From positions 432,833 to 496,832 of the forward strand of contig JADKJV010000002.1 of assembly GCA_016720825.1 (NCBI GenBank): 64,000 nt of DNA. Direction: 5' to 3'. This stretch comes from Chitinophagaceae bacterium (GTDB lineage Bacteria > Bacteroidota > Bacteroidia > Chitinophagales > Chitinophagaceae). The notes under the pieces were generated by a model. That model searched no databases. It worked only from the letters and a program-made list of their open reading frames with translations, and was not told the origin of the DNA. Shown here in pieces: positions 18,767 through 28,846 of the stretch (the stretch's first letter is position 1; every line of letters begins with the position of its first letter). A program made the position numbers and the translations under genes.

Positions 18767-20275
18767 TTAATAGCCGGGGTTTTGAGTAAGACCGGATATC
18801 GTTACTTCCTGCTGGGGAATCGGGAATAATTCATTTTTCCCTGACTGGAATCCGGTAATTTTTGTTGCAGCCTGACCCGTTCTCACAAGGTCAAAAAAGC
18901 GGTCACCTTCCATGGCCAGTTCAAGCCTTCTTTCATCCCAGATAGCCTGCTTGAGCGTTGCACCGGTAGCAGTAATGTTATGCAGGTTATCACTGAATGC
19001 ACGCTGGCGTACCTGGTTCAGGTAGCCCTGTGCTTTTGTATCGTTCGGTGAAGTACTGCGGTTGAAAGCTTCAGCAGCCATCAGCAATACTTCAGCATAA
19101 CGGATGGTACGGAAATTATTGAGATAATTCAGTTCCACCTGTCCGGATGTTTCTCCTTTACGTGGCAGGTATTTCTGGTTATATAAACCGGTATTCTTGA
19201 AAGGAGCCACCTGGTAAGTAATTCCAAATGACGGGTTGGCTGTTTTATAAGCTTCAATATCAAGAATGGTTGCAGCTTTGCGCTGGTCACCGGCAGCATA
19301 CGCATTAGCCAGGTTTGCCGTTGGAAGGTTAGTACTCCAGCCGGCTGCATAAGGCATGGCAGCAGATCCGTTTAAACCACGGATTCCGCACTGCTGGACA
19401 GATAAATTACCCTGTCCGCGTGTTACACCACCCCAGTTATAGTAAGGGGAAGTATTGGAATACTGGATTTCGAAACTGATTCTGGTCCGTTTTCGCCGGT
19501 TGCAGTACATTCCGCTGAAATTGCTGACAAGGGAGAAAGCATTTGAAGTGATAACAGATTCAAGCACGGTGGCTGCTGCATCAAACTTACTCTGGTAGAG
19601 ATATACTTTACCAAGAAGGGCCTGTGCGGCATATTTGGTAATCCGGCCTTTCTCCACCTGTACGGCGGGTAATGTGGCAATCGCAGCTGTAAGATCTGTC
19701 TCTATTTGTTTGTACACATCTGCTTTGGGCGCGCGCTGTAAAGACTGCGATTCGCTCAGCCCAAGTCTTTTATCTGTAAACAGGGGCACATCACCGAAGA
19801 AACGCACCAGGTGGAAATAATAATAAGCGCGGAGAAAATAGATTTCACCATACAGGGCATCTTTGCCTGCGAAGTTGATGGTTTCACCTGCTTTATTTGT
19901 TTGTTTATACTGATGCATATAATTGGCACGGTTGATCCCTTCATACGCAGCCTGCCACAATTCGGTTAATGTTGAATTCACAGGCGTGAGTGTATAGTCG
20001 TCAATCTGCTGCAGGGATAATACATCTGAGGCATTTTCCCCGCCGCTTACTGCATTATCAGAAGCGATATCACCAACCGGTACGGCCTGGTTACGCCATT
20101 GGAGCGGTGTATATACACTTACAGCCATCGTACGGTAATCTGATTCGGATTTGAGATAATCCAGGTCAGTGATGCGGTAATCCTCATGCGGATTATAATC
20201 AACCCATTTTTTGCATGAACTGAAGAACGTGGCAGTTAATGCCAGACCCAGTGTTGCGATGATTAATTTTTTCAT
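18767..20275 (-). CDS. SusD/RagB family surface glycan-binding lipoprotein
   Basis: 503 residues from the ATG at 20275 (MKKLIIATLGLALTATFFSSC), chosen because it places the lipobox Cys at residue 21; the frame stays open further upstream but codes for no leader. SusD features are the TPR-like helices with SDNAVSGGE.., YFLRAYYYFHLVRFFGDVPLFTD and the C-terminal EVLLMAAEAFNR. It caps the SusC barrel and binds the oligosaccharide. Between about 19485 and 19515 the conserved text ATGENGPES appears in another frame, so two compensating indels scramble seven or eight residues. Directly downstream of susC by 26 bases. Confidence 0.92.
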   Translation of the reverse strand: MKKLIIATLGLALTATFFSSCKKWVDYNPHEDYRITDLDYLKSESDYRTMAVSVYTPLQWRNQAVPVGDIASDNAVSGGENASDVLSLQQIDDYTLTPVNSTLTELWQAAYEGINRANYMHQYKQTNKAGETINFAGKDALYGEIYFLRAYYYFHLVRFFGDVPLFTDKRLGLSESQSLQRAPKADVYKQIETDLTAAIATLPAVQVEKGRITKYAAQALLGKVYLYQSKFDAAATVLESVITSNAFSLVSNFSGMYCNRRKRTRISFEIQYSNTSPYYNWGGVTRGQGNLSVQQCGIRGLNGSAAMPYAAGWSTNLPTANLANAYAAGDQRKAATILDIEAYKTANPSFGITYQVAPFKNTGLYNQKYLPRKGETSGQVELNYLNNFRTIRYAEVLLMAAEAFNRSTSPNDTKAQGYLNQVRQRAFSDNLHNITATGATLKQAIWDERRLELAMEGDRFFDLVRTGQAATKITGFQSGKNELFPIPQQEVTISGLTQNPGY

Positions 20276-20300
20276 TGTCTGAATATTTTTATTTGGAAGA

Positions 20301-23300
20301 TTAAAGTTTGATATCAAGTCCCACTGAATAAGTCCTTGCCTGCGGATAAGCACCGCGGTCAATACCTGAATCCAGGATACCACCTGCGATTTCAGGATCA
20401 AAGCCGGAATATTTTGTAAGGGTGATTGCGTTTTTAACCTGCACATAGAACCTCAGTCTGCTGAAAACATTCTTTGTCATCTTTGCGGGGAAAGTATATC
20501 CCAGCTGCAGGTTCTTGATCTTGATAAAAGATCCGTCTTCCACATAGCGGTCGGATACACGGATATTGCTGTTTGCATCAGTAAATGAATAACGCGGGTA
20601 ACGGGAATCATTGGTGGTGTTTTCGCCGGTCCAGCGTGCCAGTATAGCCCTGTATTTGTTGGAATAGTTAGCGTTTCTTTCCAAGGCACTGTATACATCA
20701 TTACCAACTGATGCATAAGTGAACGCAGTAAAATCAAAGTTTTTGAACTCTAATCCAAGATTCCAGCCGATTGTAAAATCGGGGAAAGGATCACCTATTT
20801 TGGTCTGGTCAGCGGCACTGATCACACCGTCTCCATTTACATCCACAAAGCGGATATCTCCGGGTACTGCACCTGTTTGAACCGGTGCTGCAGCAATTTC
20901 TGCGGCGTTCTGGAACAGTCCCATCGTTTTGTAACCGAGGAAATAGCCGGGAGTCTGTCCTTTTTCAAAAACAGTAACGCTTTGAGATTGCCCGTTGAAA
21001 TAATAACCGCCCAGGATTTTCGCAGTTCCGTCGCTGTTGGTGGCTGTTACCTCATTTTTAGCAGTTGTGAAAGTGAATGAAGTATTTAATTTAAAAGATT
21101 TACCGATGGTTTGGTTATAACCGAGTGTAAGGTCAATACCGCTGCTTTTTGTAGAACCGATATTAGCAGTTGGAATCGGAACGGTACCGAGGTACAGTGA
21201 GGCAGAAGGCGTGAAAAGAAGGCCATCCACTTTTTTCTGGAAATAATCTGCAGTTAAACTGAATCTCCTTTTGAAGAAGGTCATGTCAAAACCAGCGTTC
21301 ACCTGGAGTTGTTTTTCCCAGCGGAGTGCTTCATTGGCGGCAGAGCCTACTGTTGATCCAGGGAAGAATACATCGTTGAAACTATAACCGTTGCTGTTGG
21401 CAGTGGATCCATAGCTTGGGCCACCTGTTACAATACCAACATACTGGGGATCCACGTTTTCATTACCGATAGACCCATAACCACCCTGATTTTCAGGTGA
21501 TCAATAAAGTCTGATTTGAAGAATTTCTCACGGCTAACCACCCAACCGGCAGAACCGGAGAAGAAGTTTGCGTATTTATTATCAACACCAAAAGCATATG
21601 AACCATCGCGGCGTGCGGTGAAAGAAGCAAGGTATCTGTCCTTGTAATCATAGTTCACCCGGCCAAAGAAAGACAGGTTCCGGCGGAAATACTGGTAGTA
21701 ATAACCACCCAGCGCATTGCTGTTTGTGGCATTGTTATTCCCGGTTGCCGCAGTAAAATCAGCAAACTCCCATGAATTGAACGGTACATCCTGGCGTGTG
21801 GCTCCGGCTGCATTGCCTGAAATTTTTGCTACAGAAAAACCGAGCACTGTTTCAAAATGATGGTCGTCTTTATTTTGAAATTATAATTAGCAAAAGATTC
21901 CCATGTAAAATTGAAGTTGCTGGCTTTTTCATGAGACACACTATTGTGTTTCCCGGCCACTGTGGAGCCATCAGCATTGAGCGAATTATCCACGTTACTG
22001 GGACCGTAAAATACAAGCGGTGTGAAACTGCGGGAATTCCCGTCGTACTTGGTGTAACCAAAACGGCTGGTTAGTTTGAGGTTTGACAGTACATCATACT
22101 GCAATTCAAACTTTCCATAAATTTTTGTACCTACATTTTTATTGAACGTATTGTCAAGTTTTGTGAGCGGATTGAATACTTCAGACAATAACAAATTGCT
22201 GAAACCATATTTACCCGGTGTGCCTGCTGCATTATTCAGCACAGGAACAGTGGGATCAAAGTTCAACCCACTACCCAGGACACTGTTAAAAGAATTCTCC
22301 TGCAGGCCTTTGCCATCGAGCCTGACTCCTGTTGTATTAATAATGAGCCTGACTTTATTGCTGAGGTCGAAGTTCAGGTTAGCGGTGAGATTGGCGCGGC
22401 TGAAAACCGACTTATCATTACCACCTACGATTCCGCCCTGGCTGAGGAAACCGCCGGAGAGGAAATAATTCATTTTCTCAGAACCACCGCGTGCGGAGAT
22501 ATTATGTGTCTGTACAGATGCCGTTTTGAAAACTTCATTCTGCCAGTTTGTTCCCACTCCCAGTAATGACAGGTTCGGGAAGATCGCATTACCACCGGCT
22601 ACGGTGCTGCCTTCATTAATCATGGCGCCGTATTCAGAAGCATTCAGCACACCAACCGTATTCATCACTTCCTGGATACCATAGCTGCTGTTGATTCCTA
22701 TTTCTGTTTTTTGGTTTTTACGACCGGTGCGGGTTGTAACTACTATTACCCCGTTACCGCCTTTCACACCATAGATAGCAGTAGTGGCAGCATCTTTTAA
22801 AACGTTGATTGATTCTATATCAGCAGCATTAAGCGAATTGAGGTCTGTAAGAGTTTGTGGCACTCCATCAATCACAACAACCGGATCAGTTCCTGAGAAT
22901 GAGGGGATACCCCTGATCAGAACTGTAGGTTTGGAACCGGGAGAACCACTTTGAATAACATTCACGCCGGAAGCACGGCCCTGGAGGGCTTCCTCTGCCC
23001 TTACCGGACGGAGTTTTTCAATATCGGCACTTTTAATGGTGGAAATCGCACCGGAGACTTTGGTAACCCGCTGGGTACCATACCCCACCACGATTACTTC
23101 CTGTCCTGTAGAAGCCGCAGCATCTTCCAATTGGATCAGCAGCGGGCTGTTAGTGTTTACTACAGTGAATTCAAGTGTTTTCATCCCGACATAACTGATT
23201 ACAAGTACAGAACCCGGTCCGGGTACTGACATTGTAAAACTGCCTTTTGCGTCGGTAGCGACTGTTGTGGAACCACCTTTAACAGTGATGTTTGCACCGG

Positions 23301-23415
23301 CCAGGGGGTCGCCGGAGGATTTTGAGGATACTTTTCCGGAAATGGTGATACTCTGTCCCAGCAGAAAACCGGCTGCCAGTAATGATAGACATAGCATTCC
23401 TAGTTTTAGTTTCAT
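20301..23415 (-). CDS. SusC/RagA TonB-linked outer-membrane transporter (two frameshifts)
   Basis: About 1,037 residues. Signal peptide, carboxypeptidase-regulatory-like domain (ISGKVSSKSSGDPLAGANITVKG), TonB-box region, plug domain (RAEEALQGRASGVNVIQSG..LRG-type IRGIPSF..PVVVIDGVP), then the 22-strand barrel ending in YSVGLDIKL. Frame changes near 21870 (HHFETV / LGFSVAKI) and 21483 (GYGSIGNENVDPQY). It imports the glucan oligosaccharides presented by SusD using TonB energy. First gene of the leftward operon susC-susD-lipoprotein-lipoprotein-GH16-GH16; a divergent regulator lies 200 bases away across phased direct repeats. Confidence 0.93.
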
Positions 23416-23460
23416 ACAGCAATTGTTTTAAGCGAATCGATTAATAAAAAAATAGCCCGG

Positions 23461-23468
23461 CTAAGGTA
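23461..23468 (-). promoter_or_regulatory. Candidate minus-7 box for susC
   Basis: Minus-strand TACCTTAG, one mismatch from TAnnTTTG, 46 bases before the susC start. The first pair of CTACATCA repeats lies about 32-57 bases upstream of it, a position that would suit an activator. Confidence 0.4.
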
Positions 23469-23499
23469 GTCCCGGGGTTAAGCCATAAGAAATAAACTA

Positions 23500-23572
23500 C
23501 TACATCAACACTACATCAGAAAAGATAATTCATTGATTTATACCAGTTTTAAACTACATCATTACTACATCA
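23500..23572. promoter_or_regulatory. Candidate operator: two pairs of CTACATCA direct repeats
   Basis: CTACATCA occurs at 23500-23507, 23511-23518, 23554-23561 and 23565-23572. Within each pair the repeats are 11 bp apart, one helical turn, and the pairs are 54 bp apart, about five turns. Partial copies (CACATCA 23591, TACATCA 23610) continue to the regulator's start codon. Direct repeats one turn apart suit a LuxR/NarL-type dimer binding in tandem, and the divergent regulator has such a domain. Confidence 0.6.
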
Positions 23573-23616
23573 AATAATTATTTATACTTTCACATCAATA
23601 TTTTCACGGTACATCA

Positions 23617-26521
23617 ATGCGAAAAATTCTGTTTACCATATTCTTCTTTCCATTCATTTCAATGGCACAGAACAGTATTGGCTTGCCGGATGTGATTAAC
23701 TACCCAAAACTGGTTTATGGGGCGGGTTTGCAGAGTTGGGATATGAAGCAGGACCGCAACGGAACAATGTATTTTGCCAACAATGAAGGCTTAGTCAGTT
23801 TTGACGGCCACTATTGGTCCCTGTACCCTTTACCAAATAAAACCATTGTCCGCTCGGTGGAGATTGGCGCCGATCACCGGGTTTATGCAGGTGGCCAGGA
23901 TGAGTTCGGGTATTTTTCTCCGGATCAAAACGGTACCCTTCGTTTCACTTCCCTGACCGGGCTGATACCTGAAAAAGACCGGTCATTTGGGGATGTTTGG
24001 GATATTGTCAATTTTAAAAACGATATTTTTTTCCGTACCCCCAATAAAATATACCGGATCAGTAACGGGGTTGTGGCAGTGTACAAAGCATCATCCGAAT
24101 GGTCATTTATGGGTATCTGCCAGGGCCGCCTCTATGCACATGATTATTTGCATGGCATCCTCCGGTTTGAGAACAACACCTGGTCTCCGTTAACTGTGCC
24201 CAATTTGCTGGGCACTAACGACCCCGTAACAGCTATACTGCCGGTTGGTGGTGACAGTATGATTGTGACAACCCTTAAAAACGGGCTTTTTATTTTACAT
24301 CAAAAGGGGTTTACTAAAATCTCAACGGCAATAACTGCACAGATTCAGCAAAACCGGATTTATGCTGCTACCGTGGTAAACGATAAATGGATAGCCCAAG
24401 CTACAAATAATGACGGTATATATAACAGACCATGAAGGGCAACTGATCCAGCGGTTTTCCAAACAGGAAGGTTTACAGAATAATAATGTGCTGAGCATAT
24501 TCCTGGATAAACAAAGTAATCTCTGGCTCGGATTGGATAATGGAATTGACTTTATAGCATATAACAGCGCCATTAAAAGAATTACCCCCAATGGCCAGGA
24601 CGGTTCAGGATACACCAGTCTTATTTATGATAAACATTTATATGCCGGCACATCCGGTGGTTTATTCAACGTGGCGCTGCAACAGACAGAAGACCTGAGT
24701 TTCAGTAAAGGGGATTTCCAGCTGGTAAGCAATACCACAGGGCAAAGCTGGGCGATGTCTGAAATCAACGGACAATTATTACTGGGGCATCACGAAGGTC
24801 CGTTTATTGTGAATGGCAATTCAGCAAGTGCAATTGCCACCAACGAAGGTGGGTTCTGGAATTTTACTCCGATGTCGGCCGTCTATCCTACCGCCCGTGT
24901 GATTGCCGGGAATTATAAAGGTCTCAGTTTCCTGGATGCGGATGGGAACGGGTTCAAACTCGCAGAACGTATACCCGATTTCCAGGAGTCTAGCCGTTTT
25001 GTGGTCCTTGACCGGTTTGATAACATATGGGTATCCCACCCCTATCATGGCGTTTACAAGATCAGCGAGGTTACACCGGGAAAATTTACCACTAAACTGT
25101 ATACGGCAGCCAACGGACTTCCCGCTACTTTAAATAACCACGTTTACAAGCTGAAGAATGAACTGGTTGTAGCAACCGAGAAAGGTGTGTATATATACAA
25201 TTCTTCAAATGATCGTTTTGAGCCGTCACCTTTTTACGGGCGTTTACTCGGAAACCAGAGCCTGCGTTACCTGAAGGAAGATGCCGGGGAAATATCTGGT
25301 TTATTCACGAAAATCGCTGGGCATCCTGGATATGACCGGCAAGGATACAACAGTGATACACATGCCGGAGCTGACGAACAAACTGGTCAGCGGATTTGAA
25401 TTTATTTATCCGGTTGACGGAAGAATATATTCGTTGGCGGTGAAAGGGGATTTTTCCATATTAACTATGATAAATACAAAAAGATTATCCCGGAGCTGGC
25501 AGTCATGATCCGTTCTGTAAAAATTGTAAACCGGCGCGACAGTCTTTTATTTGGTGGTTTTTTCTCAGATGCTGATAACATTCAGGTGCAATCAAAAAAA
25601 CAGGTGCCCGATATCAGCCATAACTGGGGGAATATCCGTTTTGAATTTGCCTCTCCCCTGTTTGCCCAGCAGGGAACGCTTGAATACAGTTACAGGTTAA
25701 AAGGATTTGATAATAACTGGTCAGCCTGGACATCTAAAAGGGAGAAAGAATATACCCATCTGCCCCCGGGCTCCTATAGTTTTGAAGTGAAAGTGCGGAA
25801 TAACCTGGGAAATGAATCTGCTCCCTCTGTTTATAAATTCACCGTACTGCCTCCCTGGTACCTGAGTATCTGGGCTTATATAATTTATCTGCTGTTACTC
25901 ATTTCAGGTTTATATTATTTATACCACTGGCAAAGCCGGAAATTTGTAACCCAGCGGGTCAGGCATGAAGAGGAACAGCGAAAACTCCAATACCTGCATC
26001 AACTGGAAATTGACAAGGCAGAGAATGAACTTATAAACCTCCGTAATGAAAAGCTGCAGGTGGAGATAGATTTTAAGAACTCTGAGCTGGCTACAACCGC
26101 CATGCACCTGGTGCAAAAAGGGGAAATCCTTACAAAGATCAAATCAGATATCAATTCTATTATCCGCGGGCTGGATAATGAAAAAGCAGTGAATGAGCTG
26201 AAGAAAATGATCAAGGTGATCGGCGAAGATGATAAAATGGATAAAGACTGGGAACATTTCGCGCAGCACTTTGACAAGGTGCACAGTGATTTTGTAGTGG
26301 CGCTGAAGGACCGTTTTCCTACGATTACAGCCAATGAACTCAAGCTTTGTGCTTATTTACGAATGAACTTATCCACGAAAGAAATAGCCCAGTTAATGAA
26401 TATTTCAGTGCGTGGTGTTGAAATCGGCCGTTACCGTCTCCGGAAAAAACTGGCGATTCCTTCTGAAACCAATCTGTTTGATTTCCTCATCAGTATCAGC
26501 GGGAAAACAAATCAATCGTAG
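23617..26521 (+). CDS. Membrane one-protein regulator: propeller, Y_Y_Y, LuxR-type HTH (frameshifted)
   Basis: About 968 residues. A signal peptide (MRKILFTIFFFPFISMAQ) leads into a periplasmic sensor of two-component-regulator-propeller repeats (WDMKQDRNGTMYFANNEGL.. and others). A Y_Y_Y domain (YSYRLKGFDNNWSAWTSKRE..) and one membrane helix (YIIYLLLLISGLYYLYHW) follow. Then come a cytoplasmic coiled coil and a C-terminal LuxR-type helix-turn-helix (TITANELKLCAYLRMNLSTKEIAQLMNIS..). It has no kinase or receiver domain, so the layout is that of SusR-like regulators rather than full hybrid two-component systems. Frame changes near 24415, 25290, 25313 and 25424 all resume in conserved propeller sequence. 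Likely senses a glucan oligosaccharide in the periplasm and activates susC. Its last 10 bases overlap the convergent lipoprotein gene. Confidence 0.88.
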
Positions 26522-27345
26522 TAATAATAATATTCTGTAAAGTTCGGGCTTCCCACATGGAGTGCTTTCCGGTACAATGGCTTTTGGTTATTGCTGAACC
26601 GGTATTCTGTATAATTGATATCAATTTCCGGTGTACCGCTGCTGGAAAGAATGTTATTAGCCGGTTGCATGTAATTATAATAAACAGGGGCCCAGTAAAA
26701 ATTGGTGACTGGACCTGCAGGTATGGGATTGGGATTATTATCGTACTGAAACCGGAGGGTATCTGTTGGCGTTGGATTTACCCACTTAAAAATGACCTGA
26801 CCTGGATTTGATGATGTTGTATACTGGTATTGCGCTTCACATAACAGGCTGTAGGGGCCACCAAAACTCCTGTAATCTGTCCTTTTCTGCAATACCGTTC
26901 CGTTATACTGGTAAACAGAGCTGTCTTCATAACCTGCAGCCAAAGTGGGTGGTGTAATCGATTTTGACATGGTGAGCAAACCATTTGCCCCGTAATAGAA
27001 AAATGCCCTGCCTGTATACGTTAACTGGCCATTGGTTGTTCCGTATGAAATAAGACTGTCAAGCCGGCCACCGGTTCCGCGGTAAAAATATTGTTTGAAC
27101 TGGTCCGGGGAAGAGGAATAGTTATAATAAGTGGTTACCATTTGGGAAAGGATGTTTCCCTGGCCATAAGTATAGTCATAAACGATTTTCCGGTTCGTAC
27201 CACCGTCCTGGCTCACCAGTTTGAGCAGCAGGTTAAAATTTGTGCCCTGGGAAGCAGGCTTTTCTTTTTTACATGAAACCATAATTCCCGCTGAAAGCAG
27301 GATCATAAGAATGAGGACAGCAGATATGCGAAGGGATCTGATCAT
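26512..27345 (-). CDS. Lipoprotein of unknown function
   Basis: 277 residues with a lipoprotein signal (LLSAGIMVSC followed by KKE). The rest is rich in tyrosine, asparagine and glycine and has a repeated beta-strand style (YDYTYGQGN, FYRGTGGRLD, FFYYGANGLL) reminiscent of YD-type or DUF4595-like repeat proteins of Bacteroidota. No catalytic motif is seen. Its stop overlaps the end of the convergent regulator gene by 10 bases, so the two messages are complementary at their 3' ends. Whether it belongs to the glucan locus is unclear. Confidence 0.7.
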   Translation of the reverse strand: MIRSLRISAVLILMILLSAGIMVSCKKEKPASQGTNFNLLLKLVSQDGGTNRKIVYDYTYGQGNILSQMVTTYYNYSSSPDQFKQYFYRGTGGRLDSLISYGTTNGQLTYTGRAFFYYGANGLLTMSKSITPPTLAAGYEDSSVYQYNGTVLQKRTDYRSFGGPYSLLCEAQYQYTTSSNPGQVIFKWVNPTPTDTLRFQYDNNPNPIPAGPVTNFYWAPVYYNYMQPANNILSSSGTPEIDINYTEYRFSNNQKPLYRKALHVGSPNFTEYYYYYD

Positions 27346-27487
27346 AATAAAATGGCACTGTTAAATTACAGATTAATTTAATCCAAATCAAGTCAACCGG
27401 GTATCATGGCTTCGCAGGTAGCGGCTAAAAAAGCCCTTTGTTATCCGGCCCTGCCTTTGGAGAGGCTAAATTGGCCTGAGGATGCAT

Positions 27488-27519
27488 AATAAAAAGAAAA
27501 GCAGCCTTTTAGGGGCTGC
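27488..27519 (-). terminator. Intrinsic terminator after tRNA-Ser
   Basis: Stem GCAGCC/GGCTGC (27501-27506 with 27514-27519). On the minus strand it is followed by TTTTCTTTTT, directly after the tRNA 3' end. Confidence 0.8.
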
Positions 27520-27520
27520 C

Positions 27521-27607
<87 letters not shown>

Positions 27608-27806
27608 GCGGCAAAAATAAAGTTTGGAGGGCTTCCTTCCAAATCAGATTACAGATAATTCAATGATTTCCTGAAGAATCAAAAAGGAGCAACATGCTGG
27701 TGCCTTTTGAGCCGTGTTTGTTTCTGCATCTGCCTGCAGTATCACTGTACGCTGTGTTTTGTATTCCGTGAGGAAAGCGCGCAAAATTTTACTAATTTGA
27801 AATTAT

Positions 27807-28310
27807 ATGAACCCGGGCCACCTGCTTTCTAACCGCAAAGCTGCAGCTGCCATACTCTGGACCAGCTCCCTTATATTTTTCATACTGGGATTCAACTATC
27901 CGATGCTGGAATCCGGATTCGGCATTGGCCCGTTCACTTTTAAACATGATTATATCTACCTGGGCAGTTCTTTCAATTATTTTTTCAGCAGGGGAGAAAT
28001 TTTTATCGGATCCATTCTGCTGACTTTTACAATTATCCTGCCTGTATTGAAGTATGTTTTAGTGTTGCTGGCGCTGACAGGCCGGCATTACAGGCGGTTT
28101 CATGTTGTGATGGAAATCATTCAAAAATGGGCAATGCTGGATGTATTTGTCGTGGCAGTATTAATCCTTAACCTGAAGTTTGATTCAACAGTCATCATTT
28201 CCCGGCTTGGGAGCGGCACTTCTTTGTTTGCCTTATCAGTCATCCTGTTAATGATTTGCTCCCTGATTTTGAAGCCAAAACGGGATCAGGTCCCGGCAGA
28301 AAATAAATAG
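27807..28310 (+). CDS. PqiA-like inner-membrane protein
   Basis: 167 residues with four predicted membrane helices. The pattern NYPMLESGF..GEIFIGSILLTFTIILPVLKYVLVL..KWAMLDVFVVAVLI is that of the paraquat-inducible protein A family, single-domain form. E. coli PqiA pairs with an MCE protein in lipid transport across the envelope; no MCE gene is near here, so the partner is unknown. Start at 27807 (MNPGHLLSNRKAAAAI). A CBS-domain protein follows 51 bases on. Confidence 0.75.
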   Translation: MNPGHLLSNRKAAAAILWTSSLIFFILGFNYPMLESGFGIGPFTFKHDYIYLGSSFNYFFSRGEIFIGSILLTFTIILPVLKYVLVLLALTGRHYRRFHVVMEIIQKWAMLDVFVVAVLILNLKFDSTVIISRLGSGTSLFALSVILLMICSLILKPKRDQVPAENK

Positions 28311-28361
28311 TTTTTGACCAGCGTTCAAGTTTTCGTAAATTCAGGTACAAACCAAGATAAT

Positions 28362-28789
28362 ATGATTACAGTTGCTTCCATTCTGAACAGAAAAAATTTT
28401 GCACCGGTTACAATTTCTCAGGCACACCGGTACTTAAAGCACTGGAGATTATGGCGGAGAAAAATATAGGTTCTGTAGTAGTAATGGATGGCAACCGTTT
28501 TCTCGGCATCATTACAGAAAGGGATTATTCACGCAAAGTGGTATTGAATAATAAACACTCCGATAATACTTTAGTGGAAGAGATCATGTCAAAAGACCTT
28601 CCTGCTGTTAAAAGCTCAGATTCCATCGAACATTGCATGGAAACCATGAGCCGTTTGAATATCCGGTATATGCCTGTGATGGAACATGAAACACTTACCG
28701 GCATTATTTCCATGAGCGATGTGGTGAAAGAAACGATCCTATCGCAGAAAGAAACCATTAACCATTTGCAAAGCTATATTCAGCAATAA
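28362..28789 (+). CDS. CBS-domain pair protein (one frameshift)
   Basis: About 142 residues made of two CBS motifs (KALEIMAEKNIGSVVVMDGN..GIITERDYSRKVVL and MSKDLPAVKSSDSIEHCMETMS..MPVMEHETLTGIISMSDVVKE). Such stand-alone Bateman modules bind adenine nucleotides and often sense energy state. The start is the ATG at 28362 (MITVASILNRKNFAPVTIS). The frame slips near 28420 and resumes at GTPVLKALEIMAE. Starting instead inside the second frame at 28451 would cut into the first CBS motif, so a single-base loss is the better explanation. A shared terminator lies after it. Confidence 0.88.
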
Positions 28790-28817
28790 TTGCTTATTTA
28801 CCAAACCCGTTAAATGG

Positions 28818-28846
28818 ACGGAGCCCCGTAAGGCTCCGTTTTTTTA
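28818..28846. terminator. Bidirectional intrinsic terminator
   Basis: Stem ACGGAGCC/GGCTCCGT (28818-28825 with 28832-28839) followed by six or seven Ts. It sits between the convergent CBS gene and the mutS2-like gene, whose stop codon is inside the T tract. Confidence 0.88.
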
